Positions 51,237 to 60,658 of a stretch of DNA of 64,000 nt are shown here, in pieces. Below the pieces are notes generated by a model. The model was not told the origin of the DNA. It did not search any database and saw nothing but the letters and a program-made list of their open reading frames with translations. A program made the translations under genes and the position numbers. The DNA lies in the NCBI RefSeq assembly GCF_022012475.1, contig NZ_JAKLWS010000002.1:186001-250000 (forward strand). Direction: 5' to 3'. This DNA is from Rhodohalobacter sulfatireducens. Its GTDB lineage: Bacteria > Bacteroidota > Rhodothermia > Balneolales > Balneolaceae. Within the stretch, counting starts at the first letter, position 1, and each line of letters starts with the position of its first letter.

Positions 51237-52250
51237 TTATTCACTGATTGAAACACAAGTATGAGCATTACCAATATCCAATCCGATACTTTTCGTATCA
51301 GTTGAATTACTTTTCTTTGCCGAATGCAAACAGTACCCTTTGCTTGCCATTGTGAGAGGGTCATCTGGAATTTCAATATTTAAAAACCCCTTGAATTCAT
51401 CATAGAAGCAATCAACCAGTTCAGGGTAGCTTGCTCCACCTCCAACTAATACCATTGTACTGGCCTTATTAAAATCATCATCATTCCATGTATTTTTAAT
51501 TAATGGTGAAATGACATTTGCATAATATTGGTTCAGTACTTTTTTCCTTAGATCCGTTAAGTCGATGCGTTGTCTATTAACGGTGATATGCCCATTTTTC
51601 AGAGCGTTATCGAATTGGTGTTCGGTTCTTAAACTCAAATAGTGAGAGTTCGACAATTCTTTCATAGCGGAGTCAATTGCGTAACGCAAGCCACTTCCAC
51701 TGTTTAACGTTCGTTGTACAAATCCATTTTCTGTACAGAGTCCAAATTCAAGTGTGCCATACCCGATACTCACAACAAACATGCTGCCCCTGATTTGCAT
51801 TTCACCTTCGCGGGCAGCAACAATGGATCCAAATAACTCTGGTATAATGCTTATTCTCTCAATGTTTACACTTGCTTCAGACATACCACTACCGCCAAAA
51901 GGCATAGAGTCGTATTGAATAGTATCGATGTTGCTGATAAGTTCGGAGGCTGCTTCTTTATTTAAATTAAATGTTGCGTGAGGAAAACCAGTAGTAATGG
52001 AAACAGGATTTTGACCAACATAATCTGATGCGATGAATAAGCCTGATTTTAATAATAGGTTATAATCGAGGTCATCCGGGGAACTGTTAATTCCTTTATG
52101 TGGTGATTTACCTTCTAATAGAGCTAAATTTCCAATTACATAATTTTCACCTTCATGATGAATTTTTATTCCATTAATTTTTTCGGTAGTTACGTTTATT
52201 AGTGTGGAATTGTACCCTTCTAAAACGCTTGGAATAATAAAAGTTTTCAT
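51237..52250 (-). CDS. Actin-like ATPase (ParM/Alp-type fold), circularly permuted
   Basis: Protein of 337 aa. Motifs of the actin/ParM fold: phosphate-2 FVVSIGYGTLEFGL (158-171), adenosine motif MVLVGGGAS (266-274) and phosphate-1 SIGLDIGNAHTCV (321-333). In ordinary ParM/actin proteins phosphate-1 comes first, but here it is the last element, and the protein begins with FIIPS (4-8), which in ParM/Alp7A follows phosphate-1. YVIGNLALL (37-45) and PVSITTGFP (82-90) then come in normal order. An in-frame TAA 3 codons before the ATG excludes a longer N-terminus. The order implies circular permutation. Likely filament-forming; it neighbours a trans-envelope protein, not a ParR-like gene. Confidence 0.8.
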   Translation of the reverse strand: MKTFIIPSVLEGYNSTLINVTTEKINGIKIHHEGENYVIGNLALLEGKSPHKGINSSPDDLDYNLLLKSGLFIASDYVGQNPVSITTGFPHATFNLNKEAASELISNIDTIQYDSMPFGGSGMSEASVNIERISIIPELFGSIVAAREGEMQIRGSMFVVSIGYGTLEFGLCTENGFVQRTLNSGSGLRYAIDSAMKELSNSHYLSLRTEHQFDNALKNGHITVNRQRIDLTDLRKKVLNQYYANVISPLIKNTWNDDDFNKASTMVLVGGGASYPELVDCFYDEFKGFLNIEIPDDPLTMASKGYCLHSAKKSNSTDTKSIGLDIGNAHTCVSISE

Positions 52251-52791
52251 GTGAGATTAGTTAAATTTTGAATTTAAAAATGGTCGGAAAAACCTGGTAT
52301 CTATATTGATAAGAATTATAAAATGTCGTTATCCCCAATAAAATAATAGTAACAGCTATAAAAAAAGATTTTTACAGTTATGCAGTAATTTATACATAGT
52401 TACAGAAAATATATAATGTAAAATGAGTGGTTTTGATCTAAGGAAATTAGTACCTCAATAGTTGCAATAAACGATCACAATTTATGTAAACTTATTAAAC
52501 AAACTTCCAAGATCAGAGAGCAAATATTACTTCTTATCGAGAAAAGTAGTTGAATGAGATTATAAACAAATACTGCATTATTATGAAATAAGGCCTCCTA
52601 TTTTATTGAAAAAACTGAGAATCGATGGAGTACTCTTAAATCATATGAACACATTAAATCATTTCTTAAATAGAGGTGGCTTGTACACAACGTTTCAAGT
52701 TGAAAGTAACTTTGCTTTCAAATAAACTTTCGCAGTGTAATATTCCTGAACGTGTTTATGCTTATCTATAGCGGGGTTTTTGCAGAAGCAC
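52251..52791. other. AT-rich gene-free region upstream of the actin-like gene
   Basis: No gene or RNA seen in 541 bp. It holds the likely promoter of the actin-like gene. One short hairpin, TTGAAAG/CTTTCAA (52700-52721), lies near the AsmA end. I see no clear direct-repeat array. Confidence 0.45.
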
Positions 52792-55700
52792 TTAATTTTC
52801 TAATAAATTTTTAAGTGTATTCTTTGCACTATCACGAATGTATTCCTTGACAATTGTATCTATAGTAGATGTATCCGGCCCAACTTTCGGAGATGCCGTT
52901 GTTCCCGTTATCTGTATCGGGACAGCTATTCTGCCATCTTCAAGTTGAAGGGCATCCGCCGCTCTGCCTGAGATGATTGTTGCAATTCCATTTTTGAACC
53001 GTTCAGGTAATAGCAGGGTGGCTTGATAATTTATGTTATCGCTCACCATGTTTAGGTTGCCATTCAGTTCAAGCCCGAGATTTCCGCTGGTCAGGTTCAA
53101 ATTTTCAAGCGTCATGATTGATTCATCCATCGTAAAATTTGCATTCCAGCGATCGAGCGTAAGTGATGAGAGTTCCGGGGTTTTCAGAAATTCAGCAATT
53201 TTGGCTTGTATGGGGTGATTAGCCAGCCTCACTTTACTCATCCCGAAAGTTCCGTTAGCTTCTGCAGTTGTGATATCGGGAGAGAGATTCGGCTGAAGTT
53301 GCGCTGTGTAATCCACATCGGCACTGAAGGTTCCGTTAATATATTGATGAATGGTGCTTTTTGGGCCGAGGAATCCTGTATCTCTGAAGAATGATTTGGC
53401 CTGAAGGCTATCGAGATTTCCTGAAAATGAGATGCTGGTATTGAGTGGTTCTGTGATGGTCCATTCCATTTCCCCCGTCGCTTCTCCTTCAAAGAGTTGA
53501 GCAGTGGCATTGGAAACACCTATGACATTTTCCTCCATTCGCCCGGTACCGGTCAGATTTGTAATGTTGAGTCCAAAAATTTGGAGGCGGTCAATCCCTG
53601 CCTGAACAGATGCTTTAAGTTCAGGAAGTTCAATGGGAATCGGTTCTTCATCGGCTTCCTCTTCCCAGTCGATCATTTCGTCAATATTTAAATAACTGCT
53701 TGTGTAGGTTCCATTGACAATGGGTTTTGAAGTCGATTCAGCATCCAGGAAACTCATGTAATTTTGAAGCGTTCCTGCAAGCTGAATATCTGATTCACCC
53801 AAGTTCATCGAAAATTGTTCGAGGCTCATTTGGTTTGGACTCACGCTCATGCGGCCGGAAAGTTGAGTAATTGGAAGCGGTAGTGAATCACCTCTCGCGC
53901 TGACATTATCTACTTCTAATGAACCATCCAGGGCGATATTCTGCATATTTCCAACCGGCCCGCGTACATTAAGATTTAAAACTGCATTTCCGGTTAATTC
54001 CTGGATCATCGGTTCCAGTGAGTAATAGGAGGTAATGCTGCTGAAAACGGCATTCCCGTCGAACGTAAGATTGATGTTTGGTTCATCGCTGAGATAATCT
54101 GTTACAGATCCGGTCATTGCGAGAGCATTATCTCCGCTGGTAAATCTCCCTTCAGAAATGGTTAATTGCCGTCCCTGGGCTCGAGCTCGAAATGTGAAAT
54201 CTTCGATAGGATTTGTCAAAGATTTATGCGAGATATACCCGTTCGTCAGATCGATGGTTCCGCGTTGTAATACTGTCTCAATTTGGTCGGGATCTAATTG
54301 ACCTTTCAGCGCCACTTCTGCAATTAATGTACCACGCATTTGAAGTGTATCCTCATCAATTGGGTAGAAGTTTCTGATGGTTGCAAGGTCGAAGTTGACG
54401 TTTGAAACAACATCTACCGTTCGTTGATCTTCATCCAGTGGATTTAAAATGGTGCCTGAAAGCTTGAATTCATTTGTCTCCGCAGTAAAACCGGATTCGG
54501 CAATATCTATTCGATTTTGATCGGCTCTGATCTGAGCATTAATCGCTTCTATGGCGTTGGGCACATCAGCATATTTCAGGTTTCCATCAGCCAGGATAAA
54601 CTCACCTGAGAACTGGGCATTTTCGAGATCATCCATGCGTCCGTTTGCAGTGGCATCAAGATTCAATTGTCCACTAAGACTTTCGATTCCCATATCCTCA
54701 ATTGGATAAAAGCTGCTGACTGTTGCCAGGTTGATATCTCCGGTGGCGTCCAGTGTGAAAGATCCATTGTCTTCAAGCGGTTGTTCGATTCGACCCGATC
54801 CCTCAAGGTGATTTTCTCCAGCCTCGGCGCTGAACTGTTCGATAGTTGCCAATTCATTATTTACTATTGCCGATATATTGATATTCTGAATGGCTTCCGG
54901 TAGTTCAGGATCTTGGAGATATCCGTCAGCAACCTCTACAGTGAAATTAAAATTAGGCAAAGATTCTTCCTCGAAAACTCCATTTATACTTCCCTCTAAT
55001 ACCAGTGAACCGCGTGTATCTAAACCGGTAAGTTGTTCCTCGTACTCAGGCGGAGCCAGTCTGAGGAGCTCTCCGAAGTTATCTGAATTTGAGTTAAAGT
55101 TGAGGGACACTTCCGGTGCTTCACTACTCCATTTTGATACAGAACCGGTGAGATTTAGAGCCAATCCGCGAATCGAAAAAGTGCCCTCAGAAAATGTCAA
55201 TACTTCATTTTCCATATCAAGTGTGGAAGTCTGTTCCATACTGAGAGCCAGATTTTCAACATAACTGGTTTCATCCATGGAGTAGGAGAGAGAGGCTAAT
55301 TCCGCATCAATTGTGCTTTCGATGATATCAGAAAAAGTTAGTGCAATGCTTGCATCTAAATCTTCAAGATGAGCCTCTGAGTTTGCGGTTTGGTCTATGT
55401 AGTGAATGGATCCATCTGTAAGTTCAAAACCGGAAATGGAGATGCTGGCAGATTCCTCTGTTGTTGCAGTAGTGTCGCTTTCAAACGCTTCAAAAAGAAA
55501 ATCGACATTGGTAGTAGAATCAGGCCGGATCGTGTAGTAAACAACAGGACGTCGAATATCTAAATTTGAGATGGATATTTGGTCCCCAAAGAGGCTGTAT
55601 AAATCCAGTGAAAGCAATAGTTCATCAACTGTAGCGACGGGTTCCCCATCCTGATCAGGTACCCGGATACTGTCGAGTTGAACTCCGAAACTTGGGAATG

Positions 55701-55875
55701 TTCTGAAAAAAGTGATAGACATATTCTCAACCTGCACCTCACTCCCGGTGGCCTCCTGAACCTTAGGCAGAACCATATTCTTGAGCCTTTCATCTGTGAA
55801 ATAGAAGTTGAGCCCGATCCCGGTAAGAATCAGAAAGATGAGAATACCGGCAATAATCTTTAAAAGTGTCTTCAT
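52792..55875 (-). CDS. AsmA-family protein
   Basis: Protein of 1027 aa. One N-terminal transmembrane helix (about 5-28) is followed by the AsmA N-terminal part (LKNMVLPKVQEATGSEVQVENMSITFFRTFPSFGVQLDSIRVPDQ, residues about 31-75), then a long repeated beta-groove region, typically of DUF748/AsmA-like repeats (many LxGS/LSGxL/LDATGxxNLxTVxxFYPI units), and a C-terminal AsmA_2-type end. AsmA-like proteins are thought to form periplasmic lipid channels between the membranes. Single gene, with no partner nearby. Confidence 0.9.
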   Translation of the reverse strand: MKTLLKIIAGILIFLILTGIGLNFYFTDERLKNMVLPKVQEATGSEVQVENMSITFFRTFPSFGVQLDSIRVPDQDGEPVATVDELLLSLDLYSLFGDQISISNLDIRRPVVYYTIRPDSTTNVDFLFEAFESDTTATTEESASISISGFELTDGSIHYIDQTANSEAHLEDLDASIALTFSDIIESTIDAELASLSYSMDETSYVENLALSMEQTSTLDMENEVLTFSEGTFSIRGLALNLTGSVSKWSSEAPEVSLNFNSNSDNFGELLRLAPPEYEEQLTGLDTRGSLVLEGSINGVFEEESLPNFNFTVEVADGYLQDPELPEAIQNINISAIVNNELATIEQFSAEAGENHLEGSGRIEQPLEDNGSFTLDATGDINLATVSSFYPIEDMGIESLSGQLNLDATANGRMDDLENAQFSGEFILADGNLKYADVPNAIEAINAQIRADQNRIDIAESGFTAETNEFKLSGTILNPLDEDQRTVDVVSNVNFDLATIRNFYPIDEDTLQMRGTLIAEVALKGQLDPDQIETVLQRGTIDLTNGYISHKSLTNPIEDFTFRARAQGRQLTISEGRFTSGDNALAMTGSVTDYLSDEPNINLTFDGNAVFSSITSYYSLEPMIQELTGNAVLNLNVRGPVGNMQNIALDGSLEVDNVSARGDSLPLPITQLSGRMSVSPNQMSLEQFSMNLGESDIQLAGTLQNYMSFLDAESTSKPIVNGTYTSSYLNIDEMIDWEEEADEEPIPIELPELKASVQAGIDRLQIFGLNITNLTGTGRMEENVIGVSNATAQLFEGEATGEMEWTITEPLNTSISFSGNLDSLQAKSFFRDTGFLGPKSTIHQYINGTFSADVDYTAQLQPNLSPDITTAEANGTFGMSKVRLANHPIQAKIAEFLKTPELSSLTLDRWNANFTMDESIMTLENLNLTSGNLGLELNGNLNMVSDNINYQATLLLPERFKNGIATIISGRAADALQLEDGRIAVPIQITGTTASPKVGPDTSTIDTIVKEYIRDSAKNTLKNLLEN

Positions 55876-55983
55876 GAAAGTAATTGGTTGATTTACTTGT
55901 TAAAACAAAGCTGAGTTTGCATTGTTCCATAAATCAAAGAGTAACAGGCAGGTAGATATTTAAATCTAACCTTTTCTTGAGTA

Positions 55984-58266
55984 TCAAAACAGAGCTTCGA
56001 TAACTATTTGAAAATTTCTTGGCGGGGCAAAAATGGCAGGTCTCTCCACGTAGTAATAATCAAATAGGTTGTTTATCAGGAAAGAAGCATTCACATCCAG
56101 ACCTTCGTACACATGGGGCACCTGAAATTTAAATCGAATATCTGTGATGTATTGAGTGGGAAATACTTCTGCATCAGGAACAAAAAGCGAAAAATCAGTA
56201 TCCACACGTTCAGGCGGACTCGCTGCCCGGAAATCAATTCCTGCTTCCATCCAGTCCGTTATTACTGAATTGGCAGACCCGTTCAGCAAGTGCTTTGAAC
56301 GATAAAGCAGGGGTTGATTCAACTCTCGATCGGTTGTATTCAGGTAAGTATAGCCAAGTTTTATTTGATGATTTTGATCCAATGTAGAAACGGAAAAAGA
56401 GGCTTCTGCTCCGCGTATCCTTGCCCGGGTTACATTTACAAACTGAAATGCAGCAAGTTCATTGACAAAGGTCGGCTCCACCAATCGCCGATACTCATTC
56501 CAAAAGCTGGTCAGTTCTGCTTTTAAACTAAAAGCGTCAAGAATAGGACTGATGTACGTGACCCCGGCCTCATATCCTGTACTGGTCTCAGGTTTCAGAG
56601 TGATATTAGATTCAAGTGGAAAAAAATCGTTATTGTTTACAAATCGTTCAGCTACACTGGGCACTCGAAATCCTCGTCCAAAAGAAGCACGGGCTGTCAG
56701 ACTTTCATTGATCGAATAAGATGCACTAAACTTTGGACTGAACTGAGTGGCTGTACTTCGGGTGTGTACCTGGTAAGCGTCGTATCGAACGCCTGCGGTA
56801 GTTGTAAGCTGATCATTCCAGGTGTACTCAGATTGCAGGAATAGAGCGCCTTCGGGTTGATTGCGAACGGTTAGCGAATCCTCGCCTACAAACACATCTG
56901 AGTTGATCACATTTTCATCAAAAGAGAGTCCGCCGCTAATGATCATTTCATCAGTGGCCTGTATGGTTGATTCTGCTTCCAAGCCGTAGCGAAGGCCTTT
57001 ATTATGTCGTTTCGGCGGACTGATATGGCCATTATCTTTAAGAGGCCGAAATGCTACTCCAAAAAGCCGTCCTTTTAACGTGTATTGAATATTTGGGTTG
57101 ATGGAGTGCTGAAAAACGGGAAGAATTGTGAGGCGATCAGAAAGTCCGTCGTTGGCTCCGCTGGCTTCGTTTCCGGTCAGATTGATCGACCCGGGGCTTA
57201 AAACATCATCCAGTCCATCCCAGTAGAGAAATTGCTCATTATTGTTTCGGCGAAGGCCGGTGTACATAGAGAGATTCATAACTTCTGAAATATCCCAGCC
57301 AAACTTGGCATATGTTTCAAAGCCTTTTCGGGTGCTGTTTTGCAGGTAACCGGAGTTGTTGTGGATTTTGCCACTGAACCAATACCCAAATGAATCAGTA
57401 ACCTGGTGAGATCGTCCGAAAATAATACCGCCCCGGGGACGAAAATCAGACCCGCCGCCCCATCCGGCTCTCCACGTTTCAAATCGAACCGGTTCATAAC
57501 CACCTCCATAGAGGCGAACAGTATTTTCAGGCTCATCAGAAAAATCTTTTGTGATGATATTAACGACTCCGCCCAAAGCTCCTCCTCCATAGAGGGCTGA
57601 GCCGGGACTTTTCAGAATCTCAATTTGCCTGGTTTGAATGAGGGGGAGGCCGTCAAAATCCATACCGCCATCGTCCGGCCCCATCAATGGAACGCCATCC
57701 ACCAATAGCAAAACACGGCTGCCTACACCATACGAAAATCCGGAGGATCCGCGAATATTCACCGAGTTGCCGTGTACCTGAACTCCGGGTACGTATTCCA
57801 AGGCTTGGTCGAGTGACGTGATATTTCTGGAGGTCAACTCTTCCGGTGAGATCGTATTCATACTCACCGATACTTTTCCAATGAGCTGACTTCGCCGAGA
57901 GGCGGTAACAACAAGTTCATCCGACTGAAAAACCAGCGGTGATAATTCAATATCAAGGGTAATAGTTTGTCCACTTGCAACCGAAATGCTATCTGTTTTC
58001 TCCTCAAACCCAACCATCGAGATTCGCAGAAGGTAGGTCCCCGGAGATGCGATTGTCAGTCGAAACTGACCATTTGCATTTGTAACGGTTCCGAGCTCTA
58101 AATCGGGAATTGAAATGTGAACACCGGGCAGAGATTCTCCCGATGAATTTTGAACCGTTCCCTCAATGGTTCCGGAATTTTCCTGGGAATAAGCCGAAGG
58201 ATGGATCAATAGAAAAACCAATAGGCTCAAAAGCAATATTTTGGTATTTCCTTGAAGCATAATCAT
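55984..58266 (-). CDS. TonB-dependent outer-membrane receptor
   Basis: Protein of 760 aa. Signal peptide (ending AYSQ), carboxypeptidase-like domain (GTVQNSSGESLPGVHISI), plug (about 115-240, with VHGNSVNIRGSSGFSYGVGSRVLLLVDGVP given by the NIRGSSGF motif and IEILKSPGSALYGGGALGGVVNI), and barrel to FQIVIEALF. No STN domain. Ligand unknown; the plug resembles those of receptors for vitamin B12, haem or metal complexes. Its start directly abuts the stop of a small lipoprotein gene, so the two form an operon. Confidence 0.9.
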   Translation of the reverse strand: MIMLQGNTKILLLSLLVFLLIHPSAYSQENSGTIEGTVQNSSGESLPGVHISIPDLELGTVTNANGQFRLTIASPGTYLLRISMVGFEEKTDSISVASGQTITLDIELSPLVFQSDELVVTASRRSQLIGKVSVSMNTISPEELTSRNITSLDQALEYVPGVQVHGNSVNIRGSSGFSYGVGSRVLLLVDGVPLMGPDDGGMDFDGLPLIQTRQIEILKSPGSALYGGGALGGVVNIITKDFSDEPENTVRLYGGGYEPVRFETWRAGWGGGSDFRPRGGIIFGRSHQVTDSFGYWFSGKIHNNSGYLQNSTRKGFETYAKFGWDISEVMNLSMYTGLRRNNNEQFLYWDGLDDVLSPGSINLTGNEASGANDGLSDRLTILPVFQHSINPNIQYTLKGRLFGVAFRPLKDNGHISPPKRHNKGLRYGLEAESTIQATDEMIISGGLSFDENVINSDVFVGEDSLTVRNQPEGALFLQSEYTWNDQLTTTAGVRYDAYQVHTRSTATQFSPKFSASYSINESLTARASFGRGFRVPSVAERFVNNNDFFPLESNITLKPETSTGYEAGVTYISPILDAFSLKAELTSFWNEYRRLVEPTFVNELAAFQFVNVTRARIRGAEASFSVSTLDQNHQIKLGYTYLNTTDRELNQPLLYRSKHLLNGSANSVITDWMEAGIDFRAASPPERVDTDFSLFVPDAEVFPTQYITDIRFKFQVPHVYEGLDVNASFLINNLFDYYYVERPAIFAPPRNFQIVIEALF

Positions 58267-58746
58267 CTATTCGGGTGGAAAAGGTGGGAGGTTCTCAAAA
58301 TCCACATGAATGCTAATGGTAGTGGTGTCGCCTTTAACGATTATTATTCCGTCGTTTTGATCATAGAGCCCCACCGGTTTCCAATCACCAAATATATTAT
58401 TCCCAAATTGCTGGGCAACGGTATTGTAAACATAAAAGCCATTCGGAACTTCGTTTACGATAAAAGTATCCTTTTCAACAAAAAAATCGAGGGGCTCGCT
58501 GAATACCAGGTTTTCTATATCAGAAAAAATGTCCTGAGCTGTTTGAGGTGGAGACTTCAAAGGAACAAATCGCAGGTCAACCAATGAGTCTTCCGTAGGC
58601 CATTCTCCTGAGTAGGTGATTGATCCGGTAATCACACCTGTGGGATTTGGTTCCTCTATCGGTGGTTCAAGCCCGCCTTCACAGCTTGCGAACAAAAAAG
58701 AAGCGATGAGGAGAAGAGCAATTGGTATGAACAAAGAGTGCTTCAA
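58267..58746 (-). CDS. Unknown small lipoprotein linked to a TonB receptor
   Basis: Protein of 159 aa. The frame has no ATG start; TTG at 58746 gives a clean lipoprotein signal (KHSLFIPIALLLIASFLFASC) and was chosen over the TTG at 58788. The mature part (GVITGSITYSGEWPTEDSLVDLRF) looks like a carboxypeptidase-like/transthyretin beta-sandwich; no ligand residues can be named. Immediately upstream of the receptor gene in the same transcript, so it may be a surface ligand-binding partner of the receptor. Confidence 0.7.
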   Translation of the reverse strand: MKHSLFIPIALLLIASFLFASCEGGLEPPIEEPNPTGVITGSITYSGEWPTEDSLVDLRFVPLKSPPQTAQDIFSDIENLVFSEPLDFFVEKDTFIVNEVPNGFYVYNTVAQQFGNNIFGDWKPVGLYDQNDGIIIVKGDTTTISIHVDFENLPPFPPE

Positions 58747-58832
58747 GAGCTTTATCCGTAATATGATCAACGGGAAGGATGCAATCAAGAGGGTAATATT
58801 AAGAAAAAAGAAGTCTTGTAATAGCGCGGGTT

Positions 58833-58874
58833 TACTCGTTCGTACATGTTACTTAGACACAAACGAGTGTTTTT
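58833..58874 (+). other. Hairpin with T run upstream of the lipoprotein gene
   Basis: ACTCGTT (58833-58839) pairs with AACGAGT (58861-58867), followed by GTTTTTT on the plus strand. There is no plus-strand gene to end, so it could be a regulatory structure or operator for the minus-strand lipoprotein/receptor pair, or the end of a small RNA. Confidence 0.35.
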
Positions 58875-58943
58875 TATAAAAAATACCTCTTTGGAAAAAG
58901 GGAAACCGCTGAAGAGGAAAATTATTTTTTTACAATCCAGAAT

Positions 58944-58976
58944 ACCCGTCAGACCGCTTGGAGCGGTCTGACGGGT
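58944..58976. other. Perfect 15 bp stem after gltX
   Basis: ACCCGTCAGACCGCT-TGG-AGCGGTCTGACGGGT, directly beyond the gltX stop codon. No T run, but a very stable hairpin; it probably marks the 3' end of the gltX mRNA. Confidence 0.6.
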
Positions 58977-58982
58977 GAAATG

Positions 58983-60464
58983 CTATCCCAACTTTTCAAG
59001 TGCTGTATCAATCCGCCGGGTCACTGCTTCTTTACCAAGAAGTTCCATCGAAGCGAACAGGTCGGGACCAAATCCCTGGCCTGTGATGGCAATTCGAAGT
59101 GGCATCATCAGCTTTCCAAAGCCAACATCTTTTGCATTAATGACGGATTCAAGAGATGATTTTAAATTGCCTGCTTCAAAATCAGATAGTTCTTCAATTT
59201 CTGTTTTGTAAAGGCCGACAAGTTCAGCGCTCTCGTCTTTCCATTTTTTGAGAGCTTTTTCATCATACTCCTTGGGATCTTCAAAAAAGAAACGTCCCAT
59301 CTCAAGGATCTCTTCTATCTTGCTGATCCGTTCTTTCAGCAATCCCACAGCACTTTTTAGGTATTCGTCGTTTACGTTATCGATCAAACCGTCATCAGAG
59401 ATTACTTTCAATCGATCGGCGATCTGTGAATCCGGTTGCTCACGCAGGTAGTGCTCGTTATACCATAATAGTTTTTTATGGTTGAAAACTGCTCCGCCTT
59501 TGCTCACTCGATCCATCGTAAAAAGTTCGATTAGCTCATCAAGTGAATGGATTTCGCTGTCATCACCGGGGCTCCAGCCGAGGTAGGCGAGGAAATTGAC
59601 TAACGCCTCAGGCTCGTAATTCTGATCGATATAATCTTTCGTGTTAATCGGAATTCCTTCAGACTCCGCTTTACGCTTGGAAAGTTTTCCGCCGCTGGGC
59701 GACATGATGAGCGGAAGGTGAGCCATTTGTGGAATTTCCCAACCAAATGCATTGTATAAAAGCACGTGTTTGGGTGTACTGCTGAGCCACTCTTCACCGC
59801 GAATTACGTGAGAAATTTGCATCTCATGATCATCCACAACATTCGCCAAGTGATAGGTCGGCATACCATCTGATTTCAACAGAACCTGGTCGTCAAGTCC
59901 TTTGGTTTCAAAGGAAACATGGCCTCGTATCAGGTCTTCAAAACGAACAGTTTCACGTCGTGGAACTTTTAAGCGAACCACATATTCATCTCCTCGCTCC
60001 AGTCTTTTTTCGACTTCTTCCTGGGGAAGAGTGAGACTGTTTTTCATCGACTGACGCGTAATGGCATCATACTTGGGCGATGGATTTCCTGATTTCTTTA
60101 GCCGTTCCCGCATCTGATCAAGCTCGTCAGTTGTATCAAAGGCATAATAAGCCTGGCCTTTTTCGATGAGTTGTTCGGCGAATGTATGATACATCTCTTT
60201 CCGTTCGCTCTGCCGATAGGGTCCAAACTCGCCGGGTGTTTCGGGGCCTTCGTCAATATCAATTCCGCTCCATTTCAGGGAATTAATTATATCTTGCTCA
60301 GCTTCTTCCACATAGCGGCTCTGATCGGTGTCTTCAATTCTCAGGATAAATTTACCGTCGTGGTGTTTGGTGAAAAGGTAATTGTAGAGTGCCGTTCTGA
60401 GTCCCCCGATATGCAAATAACCGGTAGGTGAGGGGGCAAATCGAACTCGAACAGTGTTAGTCAT
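58983..60464 (-). CDS. gltX: Glutamyl-tRNA synthetase
   Basis: Protein of 493 aa, class I synthetase. HIGH-type motif HIGG (18-21) in PSPTGYLHIGGLRTALYNYLF, and KMSKS-type motif KLSKR (260-264). The RIEDTDQSR segment (42-50) is typical of GluRS. It attaches glutamate to tRNA-Glu. Its ATG at 60464 matches the family. Stand-alone gene with a strong 3' hairpin. Confidence 0.97.
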   Translation of the reverse strand: MTNTVRVRFAPSPTGYLHIGGLRTALYNYLFTKHHDGKFILRIEDTDQSRYVEEAEQDIINSLKWSGIDIDEGPETPGEFGPYRQSERKEMYHTFAEQLIEKGQAYYAFDTTDELDQMRERLKKSGNPSPKYDAITRQSMKNSLTLPQEEVEKRLERGDEYVVRLKVPRRETVRFEDLIRGHVSFETKGLDDQVLLKSDGMPTYHLANVVDDHEMQISHVIRGEEWLSSTPKHVLLYNAFGWEIPQMAHLPLIMSPSGGKLSKRKAESEGIPINTKDYIDQNYEPEALVNFLAYLGWSPGDDSEIHSLDELIELFTMDRVSKGGAVFNHKKLLWYNEHYLREQPDSQIADRLKVISDDGLIDNVNDEYLKSAVGLLKERISKIEEILEMGRFFFEDPKEYDEKALKKWKDESAELVGLYKTEIEELSDFEAGNLKSSLESVINAKDVGFGKLMMPLRIAITGQGFGPDLFASMELLGKEAVTRRIDTALEKLG

Positions 60465-60658
60465 AGATCGTCAATACTTTATTCAGATTTTTTCTCAGTT
60501 CAAAAATACGGTGAATTTGAACCGATGGCTAATAAATTCAGAAGGATGAGTAAGATCCGCGAAGTTTTCAAAACTTCACGCATCTATCTTTATCTCTAAT
60601 GAAATTTCTACTCTCAATTTTATACATTGAGTTATAATCCTTACTTAAATTGGCTTCT

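Noticed and set aside
51237-52250. Reading the actin-like gene as an N-terminally truncated pseudogene
   Set aside because: The motif thought missing is present at the C-terminus in frame, and all other motifs and the frame are intact, so permutation explains it better.
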